From the NCBI GenBank assembly GCA_020832545.1, contig JAFIEK010000016.1:1-64000 (forward strand): DNA of 64,000 nucleotides, in the 5' to 3' direction. Source of the stretch: Pararhodobacter sp. Lineage in GTDB: Bacteria > Pseudomonadota > Alphaproteobacteria > Rhodobacterales > Rhodobacteraceae. The notes beneath the pieces were generated by a model. It searched no databases. It was not told the origin of the DNA and was given only the letters and a program-made list of their open reading frames with translations. Every line of letters begins with the position of its first letter. Within the stretch, counting starts at the first letter, position 1. Positions 1-9,100 of the stretch are shown piece after piece. A program made the position numbers and the translations under genes.

Positions 1-139
1 ACCCAGCCAAAAAACCTGCACAACCACCCCCCCACCCCCCACCGCTGGTAAGCGCCCTTCCCAAAAATCAAACCGCCGCGCCCGATGGGGCGCGGCGATC
101 AACTCCCAGCCCTGAAGCCGGGGGCTGTGTCTTTGGTCC

Positions 140-370
140 TCAGGCGTCGTCGCCAATCAGACCGGCTTCGCGGGCGTCGCGATACTCTTCTTCAGAGATT
201 TCACCGTCGCCGTCAGCGTCGACCTGGTCAAACACTTCGGGCGTGGCGTCAGGATAGGCCGCCATGAACTCGGTCATCGTCAGCGGAAACTGGTGCTCGG
301 TGGCCTCGTCCGCGATTGCGGGAACGCCCATCAGGGCAATGGCACAGGCTGCAATGGCAAATTTCTGCAT
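140..370 (-). CDS. Secreted EF-hand protein (76 aa)
   Basis: Small exported protein with a predicted calcium-binding EF hand. Residues 1-20 form a signal peptide (lysine at 3, alanine-rich core, AIA-DE cleavage site). The mature part carries one canonical EF loop near residues 51-62 (DADGDGEISEEE), with Asp/Asp/Asp/Glu at ligand positions. Only one hand is visible, so calcium binding would need dimerisation or is regulatory. It is monocistronic: no gene lies upstream on this strand up to the next gene, which is on the plus strand. Its partner and function are unknown. The call as a real gene rests on the signal peptide and the intact loop. Confidence 0.8.
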   Translation of the reverse strand: MQKFAIAACAIALMGVPAIADEATEHQFPLTMTEFMAAYPDATPEVFDQVDADGDGEISEEEYRDAREAGLIGDDA

Positions 371-573
371 GATTAGTCTCCTGAGTTTCTTACAGCCCCC
401 GTTGGGCTGCGAAGGATAACCTGGAAGAACAGAGGGCGTTCCCGGCAGCTAGTGGCGCTGGGCGGAAAGCCGCAAAGCCGGTTTCCGCCGCTTCGCAGGC
501 AAGGCTCATGCGGGATTGCATTCACCGGCCCGCTGGCATTGACTGCCTGGGTCCTGATTGTCGGAGCCCGCGC

Positions 574-1488
574 GTGCAAACCATACTTCCTTCCGCCGAC
601 CGCCCCTTTCTGGGCATTTTGCTGATGCTGGGCTTTTGTGTGCTTGCGCCGATCAGCGATGCGATTGCCAAGCTTCTGGGTGAGATTGTTCCGCTTGGTC
701 AGCTACTGACAGTGCGTTTTGCGTTACAGGTGGTGATCTTGCTGCCGCTGGTCTGGTGGGCGGGGCAGCGGTTGTGGCCCGGGCGGCGGGTGTTCTGGCT
801 GTTGGGTCTGCGTGCGCTGCTGCATGTGATCGGCATTGGTGCAATGTTCACCGCGCTGCGCTACATGCCACTCGCCGATACGCTGGCGATTGCTTTTGTC
901 ATGCCGTTCATCATGTTGCTTCTGGGCCATTGGGTGTTGGCTGAAACCGTGGGGCCGCACCGGCTGGCCGCCTGCGCGGTGGGCTTTGCGGGCACGCTTC
1001 TGGTGATCCAGCCCAATTTTGCCACGGTCGGCTGGCCCGCGCTCTGGCCCCTTCTGGTGGCGGTGACCTTTGCTTTGTTCATGCTGGTCACACGGCTGGT
1101 AGCAAAGAGCATTGACGCGGTGGCGATGCAGGCGCTGAGCGGGATACAGGCGCTGGTTATTCTGGTGCCCGTAGTGGTGCTGGGGCACGGGATGTATCCG
1201 GCGCTGGATCTGATCATGCCGGAGGGTCATGTTCTTTGGTTGCTGCTGGCGCTGGGGGCATTGGGCACGGTGGCGCATCTGCTGATGACGTGGAGCCTGC
1301 GGTTTGCCCCGTCGGCCACGCTGGCCCCGATGCAATATCTTGAAATCCCCATCGCGGCTGTGATCGGCTGGCTGGTGTTCAGCGAATGGCCCAACGGGCT
1401 GGCGGCAGCAGGGATCATGGTGATCATGAGCGCGGGACTTTACATCATCGCCCGCGAGCGCGGGCTGTCCCGGCTACCTGCCGCCTGA
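574..1488 (+). CDS. DMT/EamA-family transporter
   Basis: Inner-membrane exporter of the drug/metabolite transporter superfamily, about 304 aa with roughly ten hydrophobic segments in two EamA repeats. The second repeat ends in a conserved-looking APMQYLEIPIAAVIGW segment. The substrate cannot be read from sequence; relatives export amino acids, nucleobases or other metabolites. The frame is open from 508, but the GTG at 574 is preferred: GGAG lies 8 nt upstream and the translated leader before it is not transporter-like. It converges with the flavoprotein gene, whose stop is 3 bp away. Confidence 0.8.
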   Translation: MQTILPSADRPFLGILLMLGFCVLAPISDAIAKLLGEIVPLGQLLTVRFALQVVILLPLVWWAGQRLWPGRRVFWLLGLRALLHVIGIGAMFTALRYMPLADTLAIAFVMPFIMLLLGHWVLAETVGPHRLAACAVGFAGTLLVIQPNFATVGWPALWPLLVAVTFALFMLVTRLVAKSIDAVAMQALSGIQALVILVPVVVLGHGMYPALDLIMPEGHVLWLLLALGALGTVAHLLMTWSLRFAPSATLAPMQYLEIPIAAVIGWLVFSEWPNGLAAAGIMVIMSAGLYIIARERGLSRLPAA

Positions 1489-1491
1489 AGT

Positions 1492-2802
1492 TCAGCGGCG
1501 CGCGCGGCGCAAGGCCAGCCGGTCCTGCAACCGGAAAAGCTGGATCAGCGCGGGCATGAACCACGGATTGCCACGATAGAAAGGGATCGCGGGCGGCGGG
1601 CGGAAGTCAAACGCGGTCTGCGCCGCGTTCGCGTCGCCCAACAGCCGGTGTGCGGCCCGCGTGCCCAGCCACGGTGCCCAGACCACACCCGAGCCGCAAA
1701 AACCCGCCGCATGCAGCACCCCGTCGCGTTCAAAGAGCCGCGGGATCATGTCACGGTTCATGGCCACATGGCCGAACCAGCTATGGGTCAGGCGCACGTC
1801 CTTCAGGTCTGGAAACAGCGCAATCAGCCCGGCGCGCAGGGCCTGCGTGGGCCAGACCGGATCGCCGCTGCGCGAACTGTCTCGCCCGCCCAGAAGGATC
1901 CGCCGCCCATCAGGTGAGGGGCGGTAGTAATAACCCAGCTGCCGCGCCTCGCCCATCATCATCTTGCGGGGCATCAGGCGCGCCATCAGTTCATCCGGCA
2001 GCTCTTCGGTGGCAATCATCCGGCTGCGCACCGGCACCAGACGCCGTCGCAGATAGGGCGCGGCACCGTCGGTATAGCCATTGGTGCAGACCAGAACCTG
2101 ACGCGCCTGTACTTTCCCGGCGGTGGAGGCGACCGAAAAGCCTTGCCCCTCGCGCTGGATGGCGGTTACCCGCACCGGGGCTTGCACGTCCAGCCCCGCC
2201 CCGCATGCCACGCGCAACAGTTCAGCATGAAACCGCGCCGGGTGCAGCCCGCCGATATCCTTCCGCACGGTCCCGCCGCGATAGAAATCGGTGCCGATGA
2301 ACCCATGCTGCTCACCATGGGGAACGGCGTAGCTTTCAATGCCCAGCCGTTTCGCCAAGGCCTCGGCCTCGCGCGCCATGCTGTCGTACTGGTCCAGCCC
2401 GATGGCACCCTTGAACAGGCCAACCGGCTGGAAATCGCACGCCAGCCCTTCGGACCGGATCAGATGCTGGAGGAACGCGCGCGCCTCTTTGCCCTCGGCT
2501 TCGATGGCTAAGGCGCGGTCTTCGCCGAACCGCCGCACAAGGGTGGCGTGATCGGGGCGGATGCTGCCGCTGGTGATACCGCCATTGCGGGTTGAGGCCC
2601 CTTCGCCCGGGGCCAGCGCATCAAATGCTGCGACCGTGCGCCCGGCCCGCGCCAGCACCAGCCCGGCGGCCAGCCCGGCGTAGCCTGCCCCCACGATTGC
2701 CACATCGACCGCCTTTGGCAGCGGGCGGGGCGACGGCGGGGTGGGGCGCGCGTCCTCCCACCAGAAGGGCGCGGCCTTGTGGGCGGGTGTGGTGGCAGGC
2801 AT
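1492..2802 (-). CDS. FAD-dependent amine oxidoreductase (DAO family)
   Basis: Flavoprotein of the D-amino-acid-oxidase/glycine-oxidase fold, 436 aa. The dinucleotide-binding motif VAIVGAGYAGLAAG lies near residues 34-47, after an N-terminal tail with FWWEDA, which is typical of the PuuB/OrdL-like branch that oxidises secondary or terminal amines such as gamma-glutamyl-putrescine. A C-terminal FCGSGVVWAPWLG segment fits the second FAD contact. The gene starts 3 bp after dinB ends on the same strand, so the two are probably co-transcribed. The substrate is not assigned; no putrescine or glutamylation genes are nearby. Confidence 0.82.
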   Translation of the reverse strand: MPATTPAHKAAPFWWEDARPTPPSPRPLPKAVDVAIVGAGYAGLAAGLVLARAGRTVAAFDALAPGEGASTRNGGITSGSIRPDHATLVRRFGEDRALAIEAEGKEARAFLQHLIRSEGLACDFQPVGLFKGAIGLDQYDSMAREAEALAKRLGIESYAVPHGEQHGFIGTDFYRGGTVRKDIGGLHPARFHAELLRVACGAGLDVQAPVRVTAIQREGQGFSVASTAGKVQARQVLVCTNGYTDGAAPYLRRRLVPVRSRMIATEELPDELMARLMPRKMMMGEARQLGYYYRPSPDGRRILLGGRDSSRSGDPVWPTQALRAGLIALFPDLKDVRLTHSWFGHVAMNRDMIPRLFERDGVLHAAGFCGSGVVWAPWLGTRAAHRLLGDANAAQTAFDFRPPPAIPFYRGNPWFMPALIQLFRLQDRLALRRARR

Positions 2803-2805
2803 CGT

Positions 2806-4008
2806 TTACTTCCCGGATTTGCTGGTGGTGGACGTGTCATGGTTGGGCGGCGCGTTCTCGGCTTCAGGCGCGGTTTCCCACAGGCTGAGCTGCTGTGCCG
2901 CGCCGCTGTCGGGGGTCTCAGCCTCCAGCGAGGACAGGGTGACGCCCAGCAACCTGATCCCCATCTCCACCGGAAAGAGCGGCTGAAGAAGCGCAAGCGC
3001 CGTCTCCTCCATCACCGGGCCTGACACCGGTGCCATCAGCGTGCGGCTGCGGGTGATCTGGCGAAAGTTCGCGTATTTTGCCTTTAGCGTGACCGTGCGC
3101 CCCCGCACGCCCTTGGCTGCGCATTGTCGCCAGACCTTGGCCACCAGCGCGCGCAGCTCTATGGCGGCGCGGGCATGGTCGGTGATGTCCTCGGCAAAGG
3201 TGTCCTCGGCCCCAATGGATTTGCGTGTGCGATGGGGTTGAACCGGGCGCTCATCAATTCCGCGGGAAATGCGATAATACCACGGGCCGGATTTGCCGAA
3301 ATGCTCTTGCAGGAAGGGGAGGGACCGAGCGCGCAGGTCAGCCCCCGTTCGGATACCAAGCCGTTCCATCCTGGCGGCAGTTGCGGGGCCGATGCCGTGG
3401 AACTTGTGCACAGGCAGCGTGGCCACAAACCCCGGACCCTGCGCAGGCGTGATCACCGCCTGCCCGTTCGGCTTGTTCAGATCGCTCGCCATCTTGGCGA
3501 GGAACTTGTTGTATGACACTCCGGCCGAGGCCGTGAGCCCGGTTTCGGCCCTGATCGCGGCGCGGATTGTCCGGGCAACCTGCGCCGCCAGCGGGATGCC
3601 GTGGTGGTTCACGGTGACATCGAGATAGGCTTCATCCAGTGACAAGGGTTCGATCAGCGTAGTGTGTTCGGCAAAGATTGCCCTGATCTGAGCCGAGACC
3701 GCGCGATAGACATCAAAGCGATGCGGTACAAATATCAGGTCCGGGCACCGCCGCATCGCTGTGACCGAAGGCATGGCCGAGCGCACACCAAAGGTCCGCG
3801 CCTCGTAGCTGGCGGCGGCCACCACCCCGCGAGGGGCGGCGCTGCCCACAACCACTGGCTTGCCCCGCAGCGCCGGGTTGTCGCGCTGTTCGACCGAGGC
3901 ATAGAAGGCGTCCATGTCAACATGCAGGATCTTCCGGCCTATGGCAGAGAGCGGCAGGAAAGCCGCGCCGTCGTCTGAAACTGCTGCGTTTGCGGGTAGC
4001 ATGGTCAT
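2806..4008 (-). CDS. dinB: DNA polymerase IV
   Basis: Y-family translesion DNA polymerase, 400 aa. The catalytic palm motif HVDMDAFYASVEQRDNPALR is near residues 30-49 and SLDEAYLDVT near 120, supplying the metal-binding acidic residues. A helix-hairpin-helix thumb (FHGIGPATAARMERLGI) and a little-finger domain follow. It extends undamaged and damaged primer ends without proofreading. The N-terminal 20 residues are longer than in E. coli; a start nearer the palm is possible. The C terminus after about residue 375 is low in complexity and contains no clear beta-clamp peptide that I can identify with certainty. Confidence 0.93.
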   Translation of the reverse strand: MTMLPANAAVSDDGAAFLPLSAIGRKILHVDMDAFYASVEQRDNPALRGKPVVVGSAAPRGVVAAASYEARTFGVRSAMPSVTAMRRCPDLIFVPHRFDVYRAVSAQIRAIFAEHTTLIEPLSLDEAYLDVTVNHHGIPLAAQVARTIRAAIRAETGLTASAGVSYNKFLAKMASDLNKPNGQAVITPAQGPGFVATLPVHKFHGIGPATAARMERLGIRTGADLRARSLPFLQEHFGKSGPWYYRISRGIDERPVQPHRTRKSIGAEDTFAEDITDHARAAIELRALVAKVWRQCAAKGVRGRTVTLKAKYANFRQITRSRTLMAPVSGPVMEETALALLQPLFPVEMGIRLLGVTLSSLEAETPDSGAAQQLSLWETAPEAENAPPNHDTSTTSKSGK

Positions 4009-4109
4009 CGGTTTGCCGGGTTCGCATCATGCGGAACGAATAACGAACATACCTCAAGGCCGCGCGTGATCCAAGCCCGAAGGTGACGCGCGCGGGTCTG
4101 CGACTTTGC

Positions 4110-4931
4110 TCAGGTCAGGATCGCCACCAAAAAGCGCAAGCTGACCAGAGCCAGAAAGATACCGAAGGCCATTTCCAGCGTGCGCCGCGACAGACTGTGG
4201 GCCAGTTGCACACCCAGATTGGCGGTCAGCACTGTCGTGGGCACAAACAGCGCCACCCCCAGCAGCGAGACAAAACCGATGGCATCAGGTGGCAGGTCGG
4301 TGCGGCCCCACCCGGCAAAGACATAACCCAGCGCGCCGGGGATCGAGATCAGCACCCCGATCCCGGCCGAGGTTGCGACCGCCTGATGGATGCTGCGGCC
4401 ATGCAGCGTCATGATGATATTGGCGATCTGCCCGCCGCCGATCCCCATCAGCGATGACAATAGCCCGATCACCCAGCCATAGAGCCGCAGCAGCCAACCG
4501 GTAGGCAGGTCGCTGGCGATATCCCAGCGTTTTGTACCGCTGATCAGCTTGACCGCGTTCACCCCGGCCACCACGACAAACACCAGTTGCATGATCACCG
4601 GCGAGGCATAGCGCGCGATCACCGCGCCCAGCAGAACCCCCAGCACGATCGCCACCGCCCAACGCTTCAGCAGTTCAGTGTCAACAGCCCCGCGCGTCAG
4701 ATGCGCCCGGTAAGAGCGTAGCGAGGTCGGGATGATCACCGCCAGCGAGGTGCCCACCGCCAGCGGCATGCGCGCAGCGTCATCCACGCCGAGAAAGCCG
4801 AAGGTTTCAAACAGGACAGGCACCATCAGTGCGCCCCCGCCGACCCCGAACAGCCCGGCCAGAACACCAGTCAGCGCGCCCGCGACCAGCAGCACGCCCG
4901 CCAGTATGATCAGTTCTGATGAGAATTCCAT
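4110..4931 (-). CDS. TauE/SafE-family sulfite/sulfonate exporter
   Basis: Inner-membrane protein of the TauE/SafE (DUF81) family, about 273 aa with eight hydrophobic segments and two glycine-rich repeats (GVLAGLFGVGGGALMVPVL and LLSSLMGIGGGQIANIIM). These are the family hallmark. Members are proposed to export sulfite or sulfonated compounds. The ATG at 4931 (MEFSSELIILAG) is preferred over one at 4973, because the first hydrophobic segment then begins almost at once. It lies 67 bp downstream of the FAH-fold gene on the same strand, so an operon is possible. Confidence 0.82.
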   Translation of the reverse strand: MEFSSELIILAGVLLVAGALTGVLAGLFGVGGGALMVPVLFETFGFLGVDDAARMPLAVGTSLAVIIPTSLRSYRAHLTRGAVDTELLKRWAVAIVLGVLLGAVIARYASPVIMQLVFVVVAGVNAVKLISGTKRWDIASDLPTGWLLRLYGWVIGLLSSLMGIGGGQIANIIMTLHGRSIHQAVATSAGIGVLISIPGALGYVFAGWGRTDLPPDAIGFVSLLGVALFVPTTVLTANLGVQLAHSLSRRTLEMAFGIFLALVSLRFLVAILT

Positions 4932-4998
4932 GAAGCCGTCGCCGTTCTTTTTGCAAGGTTTTGGGGGCCGCAAGGGATGCGGTGCCTGCCGGGCCGGA

Positions 4999-5706
4999 TC
5001 AGACCACGGTGATCATCAGATCGCCAACGCCCGCGATATGGGCGTGCATCACATCCCCGCGCCGGACCGGGCCGACGCCTGCAGGCGTGCCGGTCATGAT
5101 GACATCGCCGGGGGCCAGTTCATAGAGCGTGGACAACTCGGCGATGATCTCGGCGGTTTTCCAGAGCATCTGGTTCACATCCCCTTCCTGCCGCAGATCG
5201 CCATTGACCTTCAGCCAGATTGCCCCCTGCGCCGGATGCCCGATCTGCGCGACCGGCATCAGGGGCCCGCAAGGCGCGGAATGCTCGAACGCCTTGCCCG
5301 CTTCCCAGGGACGGCCTGCCTTTTTCAGCGCGGCCTGTTGGTCACGCCGCGTCATGTCCAGCCCCACGCCATAGCCATAGACCAGATCAAGCGCCTGCCC
5401 GACAGGCACATCGCGCCCGCCGCCCGCCAGCGCCACCACCAGTTCGACCTCGTGGTGCAGATCCTCGGTCCGGGGCGGGTAAGGGAAATCCTGCCCGTCG
5501 CTGAGCAGGTTCGACGGGTTCTTCTGAAAAAAGAACGGGGGCTCCTTGTCAGGGTCATGGCCCATTTCGACGGCATGGGCGGCATAATTGCGCCCCACGC
5601 AATAAACCCGGCGCACCGGGAACCGGGCAGTAGTGCCATCCACCGGAAGGGTGACAGGTGCAGGCGCGGGGATCACGAGTGCGGCGGTCGGTCCAGATAT
5701 GGTCAT
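4999..5706 (-). CDS. Fumarylacetoacetate hydrolase family protein
   Basis: FAH-fold hydrolase or decarboxylase, 235 aa, the size of the single-domain acylpyruvase/FAHD1 branch. The metal-binding acidic residues are in HHEVELVVAL (near residue 82) and the glycine-rich C-terminal TGTPAGVGPVRRGD signature is present. FQKNPSNLL and GVGLDMTRRD are further family landmarks. Such enzymes cleave acylpyruvates or decarboxylate oxaloacetate in the cytosol using Mg. The exact substrate cannot be read from sequence or neighbours. Confidence 0.88.
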   Translation of the reverse strand: MTISGPTAALVIPAPAPVTLPVDGTTARFPVRRVYCVGRNYAAHAVEMGHDPDKEPPFFFQKNPSNLLSDGQDFPYPPRTEDLHHEVELVVALAGGGRDVPVGQALDLVYGYGVGLDMTRRDQQAALKKAGRPWEAGKAFEHSAPCGPLMPVAQIGHPAQGAIWLKVNGDLRQEGDVNQMLWKTAEIIAELSTLYELAPGDVIMTGTPAGVGPVRRGDVMHAHIAGVGDLMITVV

Positions 5707-6019
5707 GGCACTGTCCTTGGTTTGTGTCCGGCAGTGTGCAGGATAGGTCGGTCAATGAACTACGCCGGTCCTGCGGGCCGGGCAATGCAAATTCCAGGGC
5801 ACGGGCAGGAAGCACGCAGAAACGTATCAGCATCAAGCGACACATTCAGGCGGTAAAGACGTGACCAAACGGCGCAAAGCCGCCAGTCGGACAGGATTGC
5901 AGAAGGGGTCAGCCTGAACGTATCACAACCGGGGTTCGATACGCGGGGCGAAGCCGCGATGGCGGTGGGGCTATGGGCTCAAGGCTGCGCACATGCCGTG
6001 GCCTGCGCGCAGCCCGGGG
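5707..6019. other. Intergenic stretch, no gene seen
   Basis: This 313-bp gap lies upstream of the FAH-fold gene and downstream of the RND permease gene, both on the minus strand. I see no coding frame with family features, no tRNA cloverleaf and no T-run terminator. It must hold the promoter of the FAH-fold gene. Short GC hairpins exist (for example around 5950) but have no supporting context. Confidence 0.5.
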
Positions 6020-9000
6020 CTATGTGCTGATCCCGGCTGCGGTGGCGGGTTCCGGCTCTTCCGCCGCCGGGGCCATGTCCTTGCGTGAAATCAGCACATA
6101 AACGACCGGCACAACCATCAGCGTGAACACCGTGCCCACGGTGATTCCTGCAAAGATAACCAGCCCCATCGCAAACCGAGCCGCCGCCCCCGCGCCATCG
6201 GCGGTCATCAAGGGGACCACCCCCAGCGCCGTTGCAGCGGTGGTCATCAGGATCGGTCGCAGGCGCAACCGGGCCGAGGCGATCATTCCCGCCACCCGGT
6301 CCAGCCCCTGTTCTCGCCGCAACTGATTGGCAAATTCCACCAGCAGGATGCCATGCTTGGTGATCAGCCCGATCAGCGTGATCAGCCCCACCTGCGTATA
6401 GATATTCAGCGTCCCCAGCCCCAGATTGAGCGGTACAATCACCCCGAAGATCGAAAGCGGCACCGACATCAGAATGATCAGAGGATCGCGCAGGCTCTCA
6501 AATTGTGCGGCCAGCACCAGATAGATCACCACAATGGCCAGCGCGAAGGCCACGACGATGGTATTGCCCTCTGACTTTTCCAGCCGCGACTGGCCGGAAT
6601 AGTCGATGAAAAAGCCGTCCGGCAGCAGCGGCGCAGCGATCTCTTCCAGCGCGGCCAGGCCATCACCGGTTGAGGTGCCGATCATCTGCATCGCAGTGAT
6701 CGTTGCAGAGTTCAGCTGGTTGAACTGCTCGATTGCCTGCGGGGCCACACGGGTTTCAATCGTGGTGACCGCCGACAGCGGCACCATTTCTCCGGTCAGC
6801 GCGCGAAGGTGAAATTCGCCCAGCCGCTCGGGGTTGTCGCGGTATTCGCGCGGGACCTGCATGATCACGTCGTAGCTGTTGGAATCACGGTCAAACCGGG
6901 AAATTGCGCCGTCGCCGACCAGCAGGCTCAACGTGCTGCCGATCTGCGATGCAGGCAGGTTCAGAGCCGCCGCGCGGTCACGGTCAATGCTCACCAGCAC
7001 CTGCGTGGTATCATAGGCCAGAGAGTTCTGCACCACAATGAACCGGCCCGAGGCTTCGGCTTCTTGCCGGATCTGCTCGGCCACCTCATAGACCTGCGAT
7101 GGATCGCCGGTGGACTGCACCACCATGGAAATCGGCAGGCCGCCACCCGCGCCGGGCAGGGTGGGCGGCGAGAAGACGAAGGCCTGCACACCGGCAATCG
7201 GTGCCAGCCGTTCCTGCAGATCGGCCTGAATCTCGGCCTGGCTGCGCGTGCGATCGGCCCAGTCGTCGAACGCCCAGAGCATGATGCCGGAATTGGTCTG
7301 TCCGCCAAACCCCACAATCGAAAAGTTGGCATCCAGCTCCGGCAGATCGGCGGTCCGCGCGGCCATCTGATCGACGTAATATGACGTGTAGTCCGTCGTC
7401 GCATAAGAGGGGGCGTTGATGAACGAGAACAGTGCACCGGTGTCTTCTTCCGGGGCGAGTTCGGATGAGGTTTTCATGAACAAGAACCCGGTCAGCGCCA
7501 CCAGCACCACCACCATCAGCATGGTGACGGGGGTGTATTTGATAGTGTTGGTCAGCCGGCGCTCATACCAGCCTTCGAACCGCAGAAACCCACGGTTGAG
7601 CGCCATCTGAAACCGGTTTTCGCCGCCCTTCTTCAGCACCCGTGCCGCCATCATCGGCGAGATGGTCAGCGCCACCACACCTGAGATGAACACCGCCCCC
7701 GCCAGCGCCACCGCAAATTCACGAAACAGCGCGCCGGTCAGCCCGCCGATGAAGAAGAGCGGCAGGAACACCGCGATCAACGTCAGCATCATGGCGATGA
7801 TTGCCGTCGACAGCTCCTGCATAGAGGTGAAGGCGGCTTGCATGGGTGACTTGCCCGCCTCGATATGGCGCTGGACATTCTCCACCACGATGATCGCGTC
7901 ATCGACCACCAGACCGATCGCCAGCACCATCGCCAGAAGCGTCAGCAGGTTGATCGAATAGCCCATCAGGAACAGGAAGAACAACACGCCCACCAGCGAC
8001 AACGGTATCGCCACCAGCGGTATCGAGACCGACCGGAACGAGCCGAGGAACAGCAAGATGATCACGCCCACGATCAGCGTGGCTTCGATGATTGTGCGCA
8101 AGACCTCGTTGATAGACGCCGCGATCTGCTCAGTCGAGTCGAACATCAGCGTCAACGTCATCCCGTCAGGCAGGCTGTTCTGGATGGCGGGCAGCTCGGC
8201 CAGAACGGCGGCCGACATGTCCAGCGGGTTGGCCGAGGGGGTGGGGAAGACACCCAGAAAGGTGCCGGGTTCGCCGTTGAACGACACCACCATATCGGTG
8301 TTTTCCGCAGCCATTTCCACCATCGCCACATCGCTCAGCCGCACGACCTCGTTGCCACTGCCAGTAATTGGCAACTGGCCAAAGCCTTCGGGCGTGCTTA
8401 ACGTCGAATCCATGGCAATTGCATAGGTGACCAGTTCATTGCGGGTTCGCCCCGGCGCGGCCAGAAAGTTGGCATTGTTGATCGCCTGCATCACCTCGGG
8501 CGCGGTTAGCCCCTGGCCAGCCAGCCGGATCGGGTCCAGCCAGACACGCATCGAATAATTTGCAGCCCCCATCACCTGGCTTTCGGCGACGCCCTCGATG
8601 GTGGACATGCGCGGCACGATCACTCGTTCGATATACTCGGTAACCTGCTCGGCACTCATGTTGGGGTTCTGAACCGCCAGATACATCGTGGCGAAGGTCA
8701 TGCCAGTGCCTTTGACGATGGACGGGTCCATCGCGTCAGCGGGCAGTTGCGCGCGCACCTGCTGCACCTTTGAGATGACCTCGGTCAATGCGGCATCCGG
8801 GTCTTCGCCCAACCGCATGTTGATCGTCACCACCGAGGCCGAGGGTCGCGACTGGCTGGTGACGTAATCCACGCCCTCGGCGGTGGCGACGGCGGCGGAA
8901 ACAGGGGCGGTGACGAAGCCCTGAATCAGCTCGGCCGAGGCACCGGGGTAAACTGTGGTCACAGTGATCACCGTTTCATCCACCTGCGGGTACTGGCGGG

Positions 9001-9100
9001 TTTGTAGGCTGAACGCGCCCATCATCCCTAGCATCAGGATCATGAGGCCAAGAACGGTCGACGCCACGGGACGCTTGATGAAGGGTGCGGAAAGATTCAT
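6020..9100 (-). CDS. RND multidrug efflux permease
   Basis: Inner-membrane proton-driven efflux pump subunit of the HAE1/AcrB type, 1026 aa, a normal length. The N terminus begins with the first membrane helix (FIKRPVASTVLGLMILMLGM). The proton-relay aspartates lie in AIGLVVDDAIIVVENVQRH within TM4, and the second repeat has GLITLIGLITKHGILLVEFAN. It would work as a trimer with the adaptor encoded immediately upstream (4-bp ATGA overlap) and an outer-membrane channel that is not encoded here. Control is probably by the divergent TetR repressor through the palindrome between the two transcription units. Confidence 0.93.
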   Translation of the reverse strand: MNLSAPFIKRPVASTVLGLMILMLGMMGAFSLQTRQYPQVDETVITVTTVYPGASAELIQGFVTAPVSAAVATAEGVDYVTSQSRPSASVVTINMRLGEDPDAALTEVISKVQQVRAQLPADAMDPSIVKGTGMTFATMYLAVQNPNMSAEQVTEYIERVIVPRMSTIEGVAESQVMGAANYSMRVWLDPIRLAGQGLTAPEVMQAINNANFLAAPGRTRNELVTYAIAMDSTLSTPEGFGQLPITGSGNEVVRLSDVAMVEMAAENTDMVVSFNGEPGTFLGVFPTPSANPLDMSAAVLAELPAIQNSLPDGMTLTLMFDSTEQIAASINEVLRTIIEATLIVGVIILLFLGSFRSVSIPLVAIPLSLVGVLFFLFLMGYSINLLTLLAMVLAIGLVVDDAIIVVENVQRHIEAGKSPMQAAFTSMQELSTAIIAMMLTLIAVFLPLFFIGGLTGALFREFAVALAGAVFISGVVALTISPMMAARVLKKGGENRFQMALNRGFLRFEGWYERRLTNTIKYTPVTMLMVVVLVALTGFLFMKTSSELAPEEDTGALFSFINAPSYATTDYTSYYVDQMAARTADLPELDANFSIVGFGGQTNSGIMLWAFDDWADRTRSQAEIQADLQERLAPIAGVQAFVFSPPTLPGAGGGLPISMVVQSTGDPSQVYEVAEQIRQEAEASGRFIVVQNSLAYDTTQVLVSIDRDRAAALNLPASQIGSTLSLLVGDGAISRFDRDSNSYDVIMQVPREYRDNPERLGEFHLRALTGEMVPLSAVTTIETRVAPQAIEQFNQLNSATITAMQMIGTSTGDGLAALEEIAAPLLPDGFFIDYSGQSRLEKSEGNTIVVAFALAIVVIYLVLAAQFESLRDPLIILMSVPLSIFGVIVPLNLGLGTLNIYTQVGLITLIGLITKHGILLVEFANQLRREQGLDRVAGMIASARLRLRPILMTTAATALGVVPLMTADGAGAAARFAMGLVIFAGITVGTVFTLMVVPVVYVLISRKDMAPAAEEPEPATAAGIST

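Noticed and set aside
5920-5965. GGTTCGATAC, resembling a tRNA T-loop, in the 5.7-6.0 kb gap
   Set aside because: The flanking T-stem does not pair, and no acceptor or anticodon arms can be drawn.
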